Part shown: positions 1-11,200 of the stretch, piece after piece | Position numbering within the stretch: position 1 is the first letter of the stretch | Layout: every line of letters begins with the position of its first letter | Origin: Beroe forskalii | Taxonomy: Eukaryota; Ctenophora; Nuda; Beroida; Beroidae | Assembly: GCA_011033025.1 (NCBI GenBank) | Contig: WFMF01000038.1 | Location: 124,001 to 188,000 of the forward strand | Length of the DNA: 64,000 bases | Direction: 5' to 3' | Made by a program: the position numbers and the translations under genes | Notes under the pieces: model-generated | Databases searched by the model: none | Told to the model about the DNA's origin: nothing | What the model saw: the letters and a program-made list of their open reading frames with translations, nothing else

Positions 1-1063
1 GATAAAACCACCAGTGCTTGAATACAATATATCCCTTTGCAGCAGGCCGGAAGTTACTGTGCAATATGGTCCGGTACTGCTGTGGAATTGTTGAAGTAAT
101 ATTATAGTGGTCTTTGGCCTGTTTCACTAACCAGCCAACATACCCATCTTCTGGAATGATGAAACTATCTGTCATGATATTGTCCATGTTCAATACCATT
201 TCCACAATGTCACGTGATAGAATGTAAGCACCGCCTTGACAGTAGTGTATGTTTGCATATCCCCCTTTTTTCTTATACCTCTTAACTCGTGCCAAGTAAT
301 TGGTGCATGCCCCAGTGTATAGTTCTGTCCTCTCAAGAGTTTGGAGTCCCCTTAACAAGTTAGGTAAATCTACCAACGTGTCCTGATCAACTTTAACTAA
401 ATACTTGTATTGAAACTCGTAGAAACTTTTTCTCATGCCCCATAGTATCTTGTACTTCAGTCTGTCCCTACTTTCGATTAGGTCTTCTCCAAAGAATACA
501 TCTCCATAATGCGAAATTTCCTCCATAAGATTTTTTGATACTTCGAGTTCATTTTCGAACTTCCCAACAATGAACATGACTTTGAAAGTCATGGACTCTT
601 GGCCGATATCCTTGAATTCCGCCTGATTCCAGGCTGAAAGATTCATGTACTTGAATCGTATGTTTTCCCTGTAAACAGTTTCCTCTGGTTGTGAAGGGAT
701 TAGCATTACCATGAAATACTCGGACAGCGACTCTGTCTGAGTGGTATTTGTATCTGCTAGGATGACTGCTGACTCCCTCGAAGTGCTTGTAGACTCTGTT
801 GGAGTGGTTGTCGTCTGTGTCATAGTAGTTGTGAAATTATCGCTATAACTGCTAGTAGACGTTAGAGTTACTGAAGTTGAAATGCTACCACCATCTTTCT
901 TTGAATCTAAATACTTCAACGTGTTGCCCGAAGATCCACTGAATGAACTTTCATATACCATGATCTGCTCTCCGCGATACTCCTCTAGTTTCCATTTCAA
1001 ATTAAATATCAATGCCACCAGCAGTACGAACAATACGAACTTTTCCGTGTGCCTCCACCTCAT
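1..1063 (-). CDS. GT31 (beta-1,3-galactosyltransferase-like) glycosyltransferase, N-terminal 354 codons
   Basis: Read on the minus strand from ATG at 1063 without a stop to the window edge. Expected to be a Golgi type II membrane enzyme that transfers a sugar from a UDP-sugar. Residues 1-7 are a short basic cytoplasmic tail, about 8-22 a membrane anchor, and about 55-112 a Ser/Thr-rich stem that looks mucin-like and O-glycosylatable. The catalytic domain follows: LVKVDQDTLV at 222-231 gives the DxD-type metal/nucleotide site, YCQGGAYILS at 274-283 matches the conserved GT31 acceptor-side segment, and PEDGYVG at 304-310 matches the family's EDVxVG motif. FKHWWFY (348-354) suggests the C-terminus is close. 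No intron is visible, as is usual for this family. It lies upstream of and antisense to VWA8, whose earlier exons must be left of the window, so it is probably nested in a VWA8 intron. The exact acceptor and donor sugars cannot be told. Confidence 0.85.
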   Translation of the reverse strand, partial: MRWRHTEKFVLFVLLVALIFNLKWKLEEYRGEQIMVYESSFSGSSGNTLKYLDSKKDGGSISTSVTLTSTSSYSDNFTTTMTQTTTTPTESTSTSRESAVILADTNTTQTESLSEYFMVMLIPSQPEETVYRENIRFKYMNLSAWNQAEFKDIGQESMTFKVMFIVGKFENELEVSKNLMEEISHYGDVFFGEDLIESRDRLKYKILWGMRKSFYEFQYKYLVKVDQDTLVDLPNLLRGLQTLERTELYTGACTNYLARVKRYKKKGGYANIHYCQGGAYILSRDIVEMVLNMDNIMTDSFIIPEDGYVGWLVKQAKDHYNITSTIPQQYRTILHSNFRPAAKGYIVFKHWWFY

Positions 1064-2184
1064 TTTATCTGGTAGGTATCTGGATGATATCTTGGTTAGT
1101 TGTTGATTGAAGTAAATTCTAAATTTCCTCTGATTACGACGTACAAGGAAAACGGAAGGTTAACGCCTTAATGATCTTCAATTAGAATTCAATGTTCGAC
1201 ATCATCTTCAGTGCTCAAATTTGATTGCAATTAGTAGCGTTTAAGTTTAAACTCAACAAAAAAAATGAGAGGGCAGACGTCTTGGGAACAAATTCGAATA
1301 TAAAAATGAGAACTATAAAGACGAATCGGCTAATTTGAGGGTACTGGATGTGAGAACATATGCTTGGGTATACATGCTCGTGTAAGAGTGAGAACAAATA
1401 CGAGGTAAAAGTGAGAACAAATACGAGGATAGATATGAGAACAGATACGAGGGTAAATGTGAGACCAGAACACGAGTAAGAATACAAGACAAGCGCGAGG
1501 ATAATTATATTGGTTGTGGTAATAATGATATTGTTCGTTATTTGTAAACAGTAACGGTCGCATCACCGCTGAACTTTTTCATGGAGTATCATTTACTGTT
1601 ACCAGAAAAAGGTTTAAAACTCGACACAAAATTTAAGAATATTGTAGTATTCTAGAGACAGGGATATCTCATTTCAGAAAATGATATTTCATTCTACAGT
1701 ACAGAAGTGCTGTGATTTGGTCCGTGTTACAAATGGCAATGGAAACCTCATGGAATTCATTCTAAAGTTCTAAATCCAAATCAATGATGCGAAGAAAAAA
1801 ATTAAAGCTCAATTTAAGATTGTATCCGTTAGATGCTGAGGAACAGCTGCAGAAATTTATGACTGCAGGCTATTCAGAATTCACTTGCTAGGCGATGTAC
1901 CGTGGGAATCACACCACTATAATAGCGCATTTCCGGTGTGCATCAAAAGCTAAAAAACTAAAAACTTAACTCGCGGGGTTGTCGGAGTTGCTTATTGAAA
2001 TTTTGGGACGTTGAAGGTAGGAATGATGAATTTTTGCGGCCACATTTCAGTTTCTGACAACTACGTCCTTATATGCTAACCCTTGCTTGTTCGCAACCGG
2101 TCGCTGAGGAGGAAACTTGATCCCCCTACGTCACTCTATGCTACATATGTGTATTTAGAAGTAACCCCCCTGTTTTTCCGGCAG
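1064..2184. other. Non-coding stretch with a degenerate 22-23 bp tandem repeat
   Basis: No exon was found. At about 1340-1480 a degenerate tandem repeat built on GTGAGAACAAATACGAGG recurs at 1388, 1411, 1434 and 1456. The rest looks like ordinary AT-rich intron and the 5' flank of the GT31 gene. Line 2161-2184 supplies the pyrimidine-rich tract and CAG acceptor of the VWA8 exon at 2185. Confidence 0.6.
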
Positions 2185-2294
2185 CGGGTAGTGAGAAGGG
2201 CGACTGGATAACTCCTGAAGTGTTGGGGCTGTGGCACTTCCACCACCATGCGCCCCTGAACCTGGACCATCAGCTCCAGCTAATCAGCAGACTG
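2185..2294 (+). CDS. VWA8: VWA8 exon, end of second AAA module (110 nt)
   Basis: Acceptor TTTTTCCGGCAG, donor CTG|GTGAGT. It begins with two bases of a split codon and ends at phase 0. The translation starts GSEKGDWITPEVLGLWHF and corresponds to the VWA8 segment just before the helix-rich part encoded by the exon at 11129. It is the source of the 92-bp tandem array that follows: the unit copies its last 60 bases plus the donor. Confidence 0.8.
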
Positions 2295-5200
2295 GTGAGT
2301 GGGCTTCTTCTTAGTTTCATAACACTCACTTCCACCATCATGCACCCCTGAACCTGAACCATCAGCTCCAGCTAATCAGCAGACTGGTGAGTGGGCTTCT
2401 TCTTAGTTTCATAACACTCACTTCCACCATCATGCACCCCTGAACCTGGATCATCAGCTCCAGCTAATCAGCAGACTGGTGAGTGGGCTTCTTCTTAGTT
2501 TCATAACACTCACTTCCACCATCATGCACCCCTGAACCTGAACCATCAGCTCCAGCTAATCAGCAGACTGGTGAGTGGGCTTCTTCTTAGTTTCATAACA
2601 CTCACTTCCACCATCATGCACCCCTGAACCTGGATCATCAGCTCCAGCTAATCAGCAGACTGGTGAGTGGGCTTCTTCTTAGTTTCATAACACTCACTTC
2701 CACCACCATGCGCCCCTGAACCTGGACCATCAGCTCCAGCTAATCAGCAGACTGGTGAGTGGGCTTCTTCTTACTTTCATAACACTCACTTCCACCACCA
2801 TGCGCCCCTGAACCTGGATCATCAGCTCCAGCTAATCAGCAGACTGGTGAGTGGGCTTCTTCTTAGTTTCATAACACTCACTTCCACCACCATGCACCCC
2901 TGAACCTGGATCATCAGCTCCAGCTAATCAGCAGACTGGTGAGTGGGCTTCTTCTTAGTTTCATAACACTCACTTCCACCATCATGCGCCCCTGAACCTG
3001 GACCATCAGCTCCAGCTAATCAGCAGACTGGTGAGTGGGCTTCTTCTTAGTTTCATAACACTCACTTCCACCATCATGCACCCCTGAACCTGAACCATCA
3101 GCTCCAGCTAATCAGCAGACTGGTGAGTGGGCTTCTTCTTAGTTTCATAACACTCACTTCCACCACCATGCGCCCCTGAACCTGGATCATCAGCTCCAGC
3201 TAATCAGCAGACTGGTGAGTGGGATTCTTCTTAGTTTCATAACACTCACTTCCACCACCATGCGCCCCTGAACCTGGACCATCAGCTCCAGCTAATCAGC
3301 AGACTGGTGAGTGGTCTTCTTCTTAGTTTCATAAGACTCACTTCCACCACCATGCGCCCCTGAACCTGGACCATCAGCTCCAGCTAATCAGCAGACTGGT
3401 GAGTGGGATTCTTAAGCGGTTACATGTCGAAGTGGTGACCGTATACCGCAACTTACATGGTCGAGGCGACAGCCGAGACTGTGTAAGTTGGATAATGGAC
3501 GAGGCGTGCCGAGTTCATTATCGAAGGTATACGGTCACAGCTGAGATCATGAAACGGATTATACCGACCGGAAACAGCTGGGACCTACTATTCTCTGACC
3601 AAACAACAGTATTTCTTCCCACTCGGGTCTGACGACCCTCGTCGGGATTCAACGCTTAAGTAGATTTTTGAGTGCTCCTTTATAAAATCAAATTTCATTT
3701 AATGTCATTTTGCACTGTAATTCAGTGAAGACCGTATAACCAAACTTACACGGTCGCTAAAACAAGCTTGGGAGGGGTATAATAATACTTCTCAGGAAAA
3801 CAAATAGTTGCCTGAGAGGAATGCCGTATGTTGCCTGAGAGTAATTTACGTGAGTCTTATGAAACTAAGAAGAAGCCCACTCACCAGTCTGCTGATTAGC
3901 TGGAGCTGATGGTCCAGGTTCAGGGGCGCATGGTGGTGGAAGTGAGTGTTATGAAACTAAGAAGAAGCCCACTAACCAGTCTGCTGATTAGCTGGAGCTG
4001 ATGATCCAGGTTCAGGGGCGCATGGTGGTGGAAGTGAGTGTTATGAAACTAAGAAGAATCCCACTCATCAGCTCCAGCTAATCAGCAGACTGGTGAGTGG
4101 GCTTCTTCTTAGTTTCATAAGACTCACGTAAATTACTCTCAGGCAACATACGGCATTCCTCTCAGGCAACTATTTGTTTTCCTGAGAAGTATTATTATAC
4201 CCCTCCCAAGCTTGTTTTAGCGACCGTGTAAGTTTGGTTATACGGTCTTCACTGAATTACAGTGCAAAATGACATTAAATGAAATTTGATTTTATAAAGG
4301 AGCACTCAAAAATCTACTTAAGCGTTGAATCCCGACGAGGGTCGTCAGACCCGAGTGGGAAGAAATACTGTTGTTTGGTCAGAGAATAGTAGGTCCCAGC
4401 TGTTTCCGGTCGGGGTATAATCCGGTTCCATGATCTCAGCTGTGACCGTATACCTTCGATAATGAACTCGGCACGCCTCGTCCATTATCCAACTTACACA
4501 GTCTCGGCTGTCGCCTCGACCATGTAAGTTGCGGTATACGGTCACCACTTCGACATGTAACCGCTTATTATACCCCTCCCAAGCTTGTTTTAGCGACCGT
4601 GTAAGTTTGGTTATACCCCTCCCATGCTTGTTTTAGCGACCGTGTAAGTTTGGTTATACGGTCTCCACTGAATTACAGTGTAAAAAAGCTTAAAATGAAA
4701 TTTGATTTTATAAAGGAGCACTCAAAAATCTACTTAAGCGTTGATTCCGGACGAGGGTCGTCAGACCCGAGTGGGAAGAAAGACTGTTGTTTGGTCAGAG
4801 AACAGTAGGCCCCAGCTGTTTCCGGTCGGGGTATAATCCGGTTCCATGATCTCAGCTGTGACCGTATACCTTCGATAATGAACTCGGCACGCCTCGTCCA
4901 TTATCCAACTTACACAGTCTCGGCTGTCGCCTCGACCATGTAACCGCTTAGTATACGGTCACCACTTCGACATGTAACCGCTTAGTAATACCTGCCATTA
5001 TCAATAATACCCGCCATTATCAATAATACCCATCACTACTAGTTTACTCGTGAAAATTTGCATGCCAGTACAGTTTGATTCAACTAAGAAAAGTCTGCTT
5101 CCAGAATTTTGAATCGTGACCAATTTCACGATATCATATAGCCGCTTAAAAACGCCAATTTTTGGGGATAGAATGGACTTTTTGAACAATAAATGACCAA

Positions 5201-8200
5201 AAAGACCCATAAATACGACTAAAATTAAAAACTGCTCTTTCCCATTCAGCAGTATGGCATAGAGTGGGATAGAGTATAAGCAGGCCCACCGTGCCTGCTA
5301 GAAATAATATCAAATTCTTAAATAATATAGTAGATTTTAAGTTATTAAAGATTCAACTTTAAAAACACGAAAATTAATTTTTGACTTTTGTGTTCCCCAG
5401 CTAGATTTATGCCTTTCTCTGCTACCTCTATTAACATATTTATTCCTTTTAACAACACCTACGAGAAAAGCTCATTATGAAGTTATGAATAATTTCAAAA
5501 ACCGCAATTATTATACTATCCTGGGAGCAAGTTTTACTTTTAAGCACAAAAGGGCTTGTTGAACTCGGCATAGGTGCAGATAATATTTTTTTGCAGTTCC
5601 CGAGAAATTTCTTGCAGTTTGGTTTTATTTTAGCTCACTCGGCGGCGCTTCGCGCCACCTCGTTCGCCAAAGCTTGTAGCAGGTTAATAGGCCGGGCATT
5701 TTCCGCAGGGCATGGGTCTATAAATTTATAAATTGCGTGGAAGCGATATTTCTACAAGAGAAATTTTTAAGGCACCTGCATCGTTCCGCGTCGATCGAAT
5801 ATGAATTGATCAAATGAAAAACGCACACAATTGCTGTTTTGCGCGATGCCATCGTGAATTAGTGTATTGTGCGCGATTTTCATTTGATCAGTCCATTCGA
5901 TCGACGCGGAACGATGAAACCACCTCAGTTTACATTTAATTTTAAAATTCATATCGGTACAGAGTGAAAGGCGGGGTTCTGGGGGCACAGCCCCCAGGAG
6001 CCAGAGGTTCGAAACATGAATAAATTGATTGGAACCATAATTTCTACTACAAAACCAAAGCTCCCAAAAAAGTCTGAAAGAGCAGATTTTCTTGTGAAGA
6101 TGAAGAAACAAACTGCAGTTTGGACCATTACTTTATTGAAAGGCTTGTCCTGAATGCTATGGCACTCGAACAAAGTGCAGATTTTTGATGTGCCAACATC
6201 CATGAAATTTGCTCTGAAATCTGAGAAAGTTTGCAGTTTGCTCAGGGCATTTGCAGTTCCCGTCAGGACCTCCAGTCACCATATCTGCAGTGGTGGAACT
6301 CGGGCTTCAAGCTCTTTTCTGTTATAAAATCCCATTGTCTGTTTGTGGGGTTTTCGTGGCTTTATAGAAACCGCCAACGTACAATTTGCATAATGTGCGC
6401 GTTGTTGTGGCAACACGTGCAAACTGATTTTTGTTCTGCCGCGTTCATTTCTGTTCAATGCCGTTTTGAGTGCGTTACTCCGTAACGAATTGGATTTTTT
6501 GGTGTGGTAGGTAGTATTCAATCAATTTGAAAATTTGAATTGAAGTGCTTGAAATTTGCGAATGAGGTGCTGCGTAGCAGAGCCGAGTGAGCTCTGTTTT
6601 TGCTGGCCCAACGGGCCTGCTAGTTTATTTTGCGCTTTCTGTTTGTCACTCCCCATAGATATTGGCAACGCGCGCAGGAAGAAAAGAAGAACGCCTATAT
6701 TTTTGGAGAGAGCACGCAAATTTTTTTGAAAACTAAGTAGCGCATTTTCCTTTTGATTTCGGAATTTCCAGTTAATGGCGCGTTACTATTTTGGCTATTA
6801 TTGATATTTTTGATGCGAGAAAATTTTCCGAAATGGTTGAATTATTTTGAAAAATATTCAGCTGAGCAAAATCATTATTTGCGATTAATATGCGTATTCT
6901 TGAAAGTTTTCATGGGGTTAAATGGCAAAATTAGATCCAAATGACATCTAAATCGGTTTGTCCATTAATTTTTATGTGATCAGGAACAATTAAATGTCAA
7001 ATCTTCAAAAATGTGGCCAATATGACCACATTAATTCCATTAATGAAGTTATTAATTTCAACCACTTTAATATCAATTATAATTTATACGCTAGACTGCA
7101 ATGTAAACGAATCCTTAACACTGTATAATTCTTGGAGCAGGTAAAAATCATGATGAAAGCATCCATTTCAATAGGAAGGATTTTGCTATGTTTCATTTCA
7201 ATAACAAATCTATCGTCCGGTAATTGTGACCTTTCAAATGATCCTCAAACCAACAATCCCATTGCTCTTGCCAAAGCAAAAGGGAAAAACAAAGATGGCA
7301 TGCAATGTAAATTCGCCGTTATAAATGGGTTTGTCAAGGAAATGTGTGTTTTTAAAGACAGAAGATGGTACAAGTGTCCTTTCTCCAAGAATTACTACAG
7401 GCAAGTGTTAACAAGATGCCGGATTATGCAATTTTCAAACCTTTGTCCTGACATGTCGTTCTATCAGACCTGTGGTCATGCCGCCTGTCCTGCTCATGAA
7501 AGTCTAGAATACGCCATTCCGAATACGGGTGTTGGAGTGTGCGGTGAAATACTGTGCCGGCATACCATCGCCAACTCCTGGAAATACGTCTCCAATATCA
7601 TGAACTCTTACGATATTTCCGTGTATAGGTGTGACGGTGAGCAGCAGTGTGATAACCTCATTAATGGCACCGCAGCGGACGAGTACGAGTGTGCCGGGTC
7701 TGATGCGGGATTTGATTGTTATAAATGCAACAAACCAAATGTTTCCAGCCCCAACGTGGTCCCTAGCTCGCAGGTCTGTAATGATGTGTGTGACTGTATA
7801 AACTGCTTCGATGAAGCTACTTGTCACAACGTCACGAAAGGTTTCTTCTGTATCCCTAATCCCGCAGTCATCGACCACCCGATATGCGGCACTGAGACCC
7901 CGTATTATGTAGGGCATTATCTTACTTGTGATGGCACGGAGCACTGCAAGGATGGTGAGGATGAGGCAGAGTGCAGTGACAATGAGAGATGCCGATCTTT
8001 GCGTTCAAGAGGGGGCATCAGGACTCTGCATCCTTCCGCTAAGTGTGTACCTCCACTGGAGTTTGATTTGTTATGTGATGATTACAAGGATCAAATGAAT
8101 TGTACTGGCTCCTCAACGGCAAGCCCACTTCTGTGTAATGTACAGGGCTACCCCACAAAGTTATCCAAGTATGTCCTTTGCAAGGGCTTAGGGCTATGTG

Positions 8201-11200
8201 ATGATGGTCTTGATGAAGCTTGCGTTGAAACCAAAGATTGTACCATCCACAAGCATAAGCTCTGTGATGGAGTAAAGGATTGTCCAAGAGGTTTTGACGA
8301 GGGCATCTTCTGTCAATCAATGGCTGAAAGCGATATAACTTGCGAGAGAAAACTCTCGGAAGATAATCTGAGGAAAAGGATTCCTATGGCATGGATTATG
8401 GATGGCGTGGAGGATTGCCTGAACGGAATTGACGAAGATACGAGCAAATGGTACCAAGTTTGCGGTACAGGTAATGACAAAGATTACGAATATGAAACTT
8501 CCGAATCGTGTGAGCACCAGAATCTATTCAAGTGTCCGAATCCCTTTGCTGCAACATTAAAGATCGAACGGCTTTGTAAAGAATTAGCCAACTGTGACAG
8601 CGCAACATGTCTTGTGTCTAGGAGGGACTTCCAATTAGATATCAAAGTGAAGGTAATCAATTCCGAGAAATGCCTCTTCTACTGTCTCCCAGGACTGCAA
8701 AGCTTGCAGCGAGTAATTGGTCCGTGCTCAGAAACTCAAATACATCACAAACAAAAATATATGGAGTGACGGACATTGCGATTATTTCCAGCGAGAGCTA
8801 TGCCCGAAACGTTGGGTGTCATAATATCTTTGGCGAATTCTATGTGTATCTTGTTTGTAGTAAACAATGCAAGGAAAACATAAGATGTCCCTTGAAGGTG
8901 CTTCACAAGTCGTCTTGTATCAACTTCCAGAGTTCTCGACCAATTGTTGTGTCGATAACAGAGGATCGCAAACTAACGGTCGTAAGACAGACAAGTGAAG
9001 GTAGGTTTGCGCGGGACTTGTTCGGTTGTGCGAATGACAGGTGCGTGACTTACGATAAGGTGTGTAACTTGGTGGATGATTGCGGGGATCAGTCCGATGA
9101 AATGCTCTGCCAGAACAGCGTCAAGTGTAAGATTTCCGGGGAATACGTGCCTTCCTCGAAGATGTGCGATGGAGTCTTCGATTGCTTTGATTTCAGTGAC
9201 GAGTGCTACGAGGAGTGTGATAATCATGTTAGGATGTTTGAGCACCCGGCACTTTTCATAATTGCATGCATTTTTGGTGCCATTATTTTGGTGCTGAATC
9301 TTAGTGTAATAATCGTGGGATTTGTCAAGTATGTGAAAATGAAAACAGATATTGGACGACTGAATCAGTGCCTGATCCTTGTCATTTCTACTGGGGACAC
9401 GCTCCAAGGGATCTATCTGATATTGGTCGTGATATCGGATCAGTTCCTCAATAAGAGCAGTTGCGAGACCCAGATAGAGTGGATAACTAACAAAATGTGC
9501 ACAGTTCTGGGGGTAATATCCACGGTTGGATCGCTGGTGTCCCTCTACTCAATGACAATCCTGAGTATCATCCGAGCTCTGGGTACAAGGCGAATAACTC
9601 CCCCAAGCGATGAATCCTCAAGGAGGACCCGGCTAAAACGTTTCCTTGGAGTCGTGGTTATTTACATCTTGGCGCTGGTGGTAGCTACGGTCCCCATGAT
9701 GTCGCCCCTAGGTGATCACTTCGTGTTGAGAAAGTCTTATGACAGCAACCCGCTCCTGGTCGGTAAACTGGACAAGGTACGGCACGTCAAGATGACACAA
9801 GTGTACTATGGAAGGTACAAAGTCCTTGACTACACCTGGAAAATGATTGACAATCTAATAAGTGGAATGTTTACAAATGGTAATATCAGAGGTGCAAACC
9901 TGGGTTTCTATGAAAGTAACGGGTTCTGCTTGTTCAACTACTTTGCTCGAGGAAACGACCCATCCACCTACTATTCTATCTTTGTGATAGCTAAAAACTT
10001 TGCCTGTATCATTACTATTACTGTGTGCTATACCATGGTCTTTTATGCAGCAAGAAAGAGTTCGGTTATAGCTGGCAATCAGAATAGGATCATACACAAG
10101 AGAAACAAGAAAATACAGAAGAAAGTATCCATCATCATTTTCACGGATATCCTGACATGGCTACCATTTCTACTGATTGGTTCGTTTCACTACCTGGGAT
10201 TTATCAATGCTTCTGATTGGTACACCATCTTCAGTGTGATCATCCTTCCACTCAATTCACTTATGAATCCGATTTGTATCCTGGAAAAGTATGGTAAAAT
10301 TATGATGTTAGGTATTTTACGTGCATTGAAATGCCCATTCAATTCTCGATTGCAAATGCCTATCTGTGATAAAGCCCAAACTGCCAACATGGCCACGAAT
10401 CAAACGGGAGTTAATCTTGCAGAGACAAGCAAATACAATCCTGCAACGAACAAAGGAACTGGTAACACTGTAACAATGAACACACAAACATTGGATGTGA
10501 AAAATTAAGTGTGCTATCATGTAGACTGAACCAGGCCCGTAGCGAGGGGGAGGCCCTGGGCCCAATGATAGAATACCTCTTGTAGGTCGTCGAGCGCAGA
10601 ATTTCACTTCTGAATTTGGTCGTCAGCGTCTCAAGAATTCTTTCTCTATCCGTGGATTTTTGCTGTAAAAATGCTATCTTCCGTTGATTTTCCAAAAATC
10701 ATTTCCTTTTTATTGTTAAGTTCTTAAGTTGTTAGTAGCCTACCTACATGTGGTCGTCTCATTAAACTATACAAGACTCATTTTTCGCCTTTCATGGGGA
10801 AAAATTCTTGGGCTGGATACCGGATTGTTTCGACGAATTGTTCCTGATCAACCGGATCATTGGCATAGTCACACAGTTGACAGTTTAATAGTATCACAAT
10901 TTATACAAGTTCATCTTATTTCATACTTTTAATCGCATTATTTTTGACGTTTCACCTAAATCGTGATGCCCAATACTCATTTCACGTTATGTATCCGAAA
11001 TCGTGACCAGTATTTCTTATTAAATGTGCTTCTGAAATCGGGATTGTGGAACAGTTAAAAGTTAACGATTCATCTGGATCGTCTCTGTGCGGTGTATATT
11101 TACTCTAATCTGTGACGCCCCCCATCAGTGCCCGGACACGTGCCGGGAGGAGGTACTCCGGCTGCAGAAGGTGTGTAAGGCGCTCCTCTCCCACTCTGAC

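Noticed and set aside
2235..3414. CRISPR-like array
   Set aside because: Regular spacing comes from a contiguous 92-bp tandem unit with no unique spacers, in an animal intron.
3399..3632. 77-codon ORF and its mirror at 4345-4548
   Set aside because: They lie in the two arms of the foldback element and are the same sequence inverted; no protein family recognised.
7132..7150. TTG start for the nested receptor
   Set aside because: ATG at 7150 directly precedes a good signal peptide; the TTG adds only six residues and nuclear animal genes start at ATG.
8670..8769. ATG at 8670 as the start of a separate 612-residue receptor
   Set aside because: The overlap is out of frame, and the paralogue shows the sequence is the continuation of one protein; the ATG is internal.
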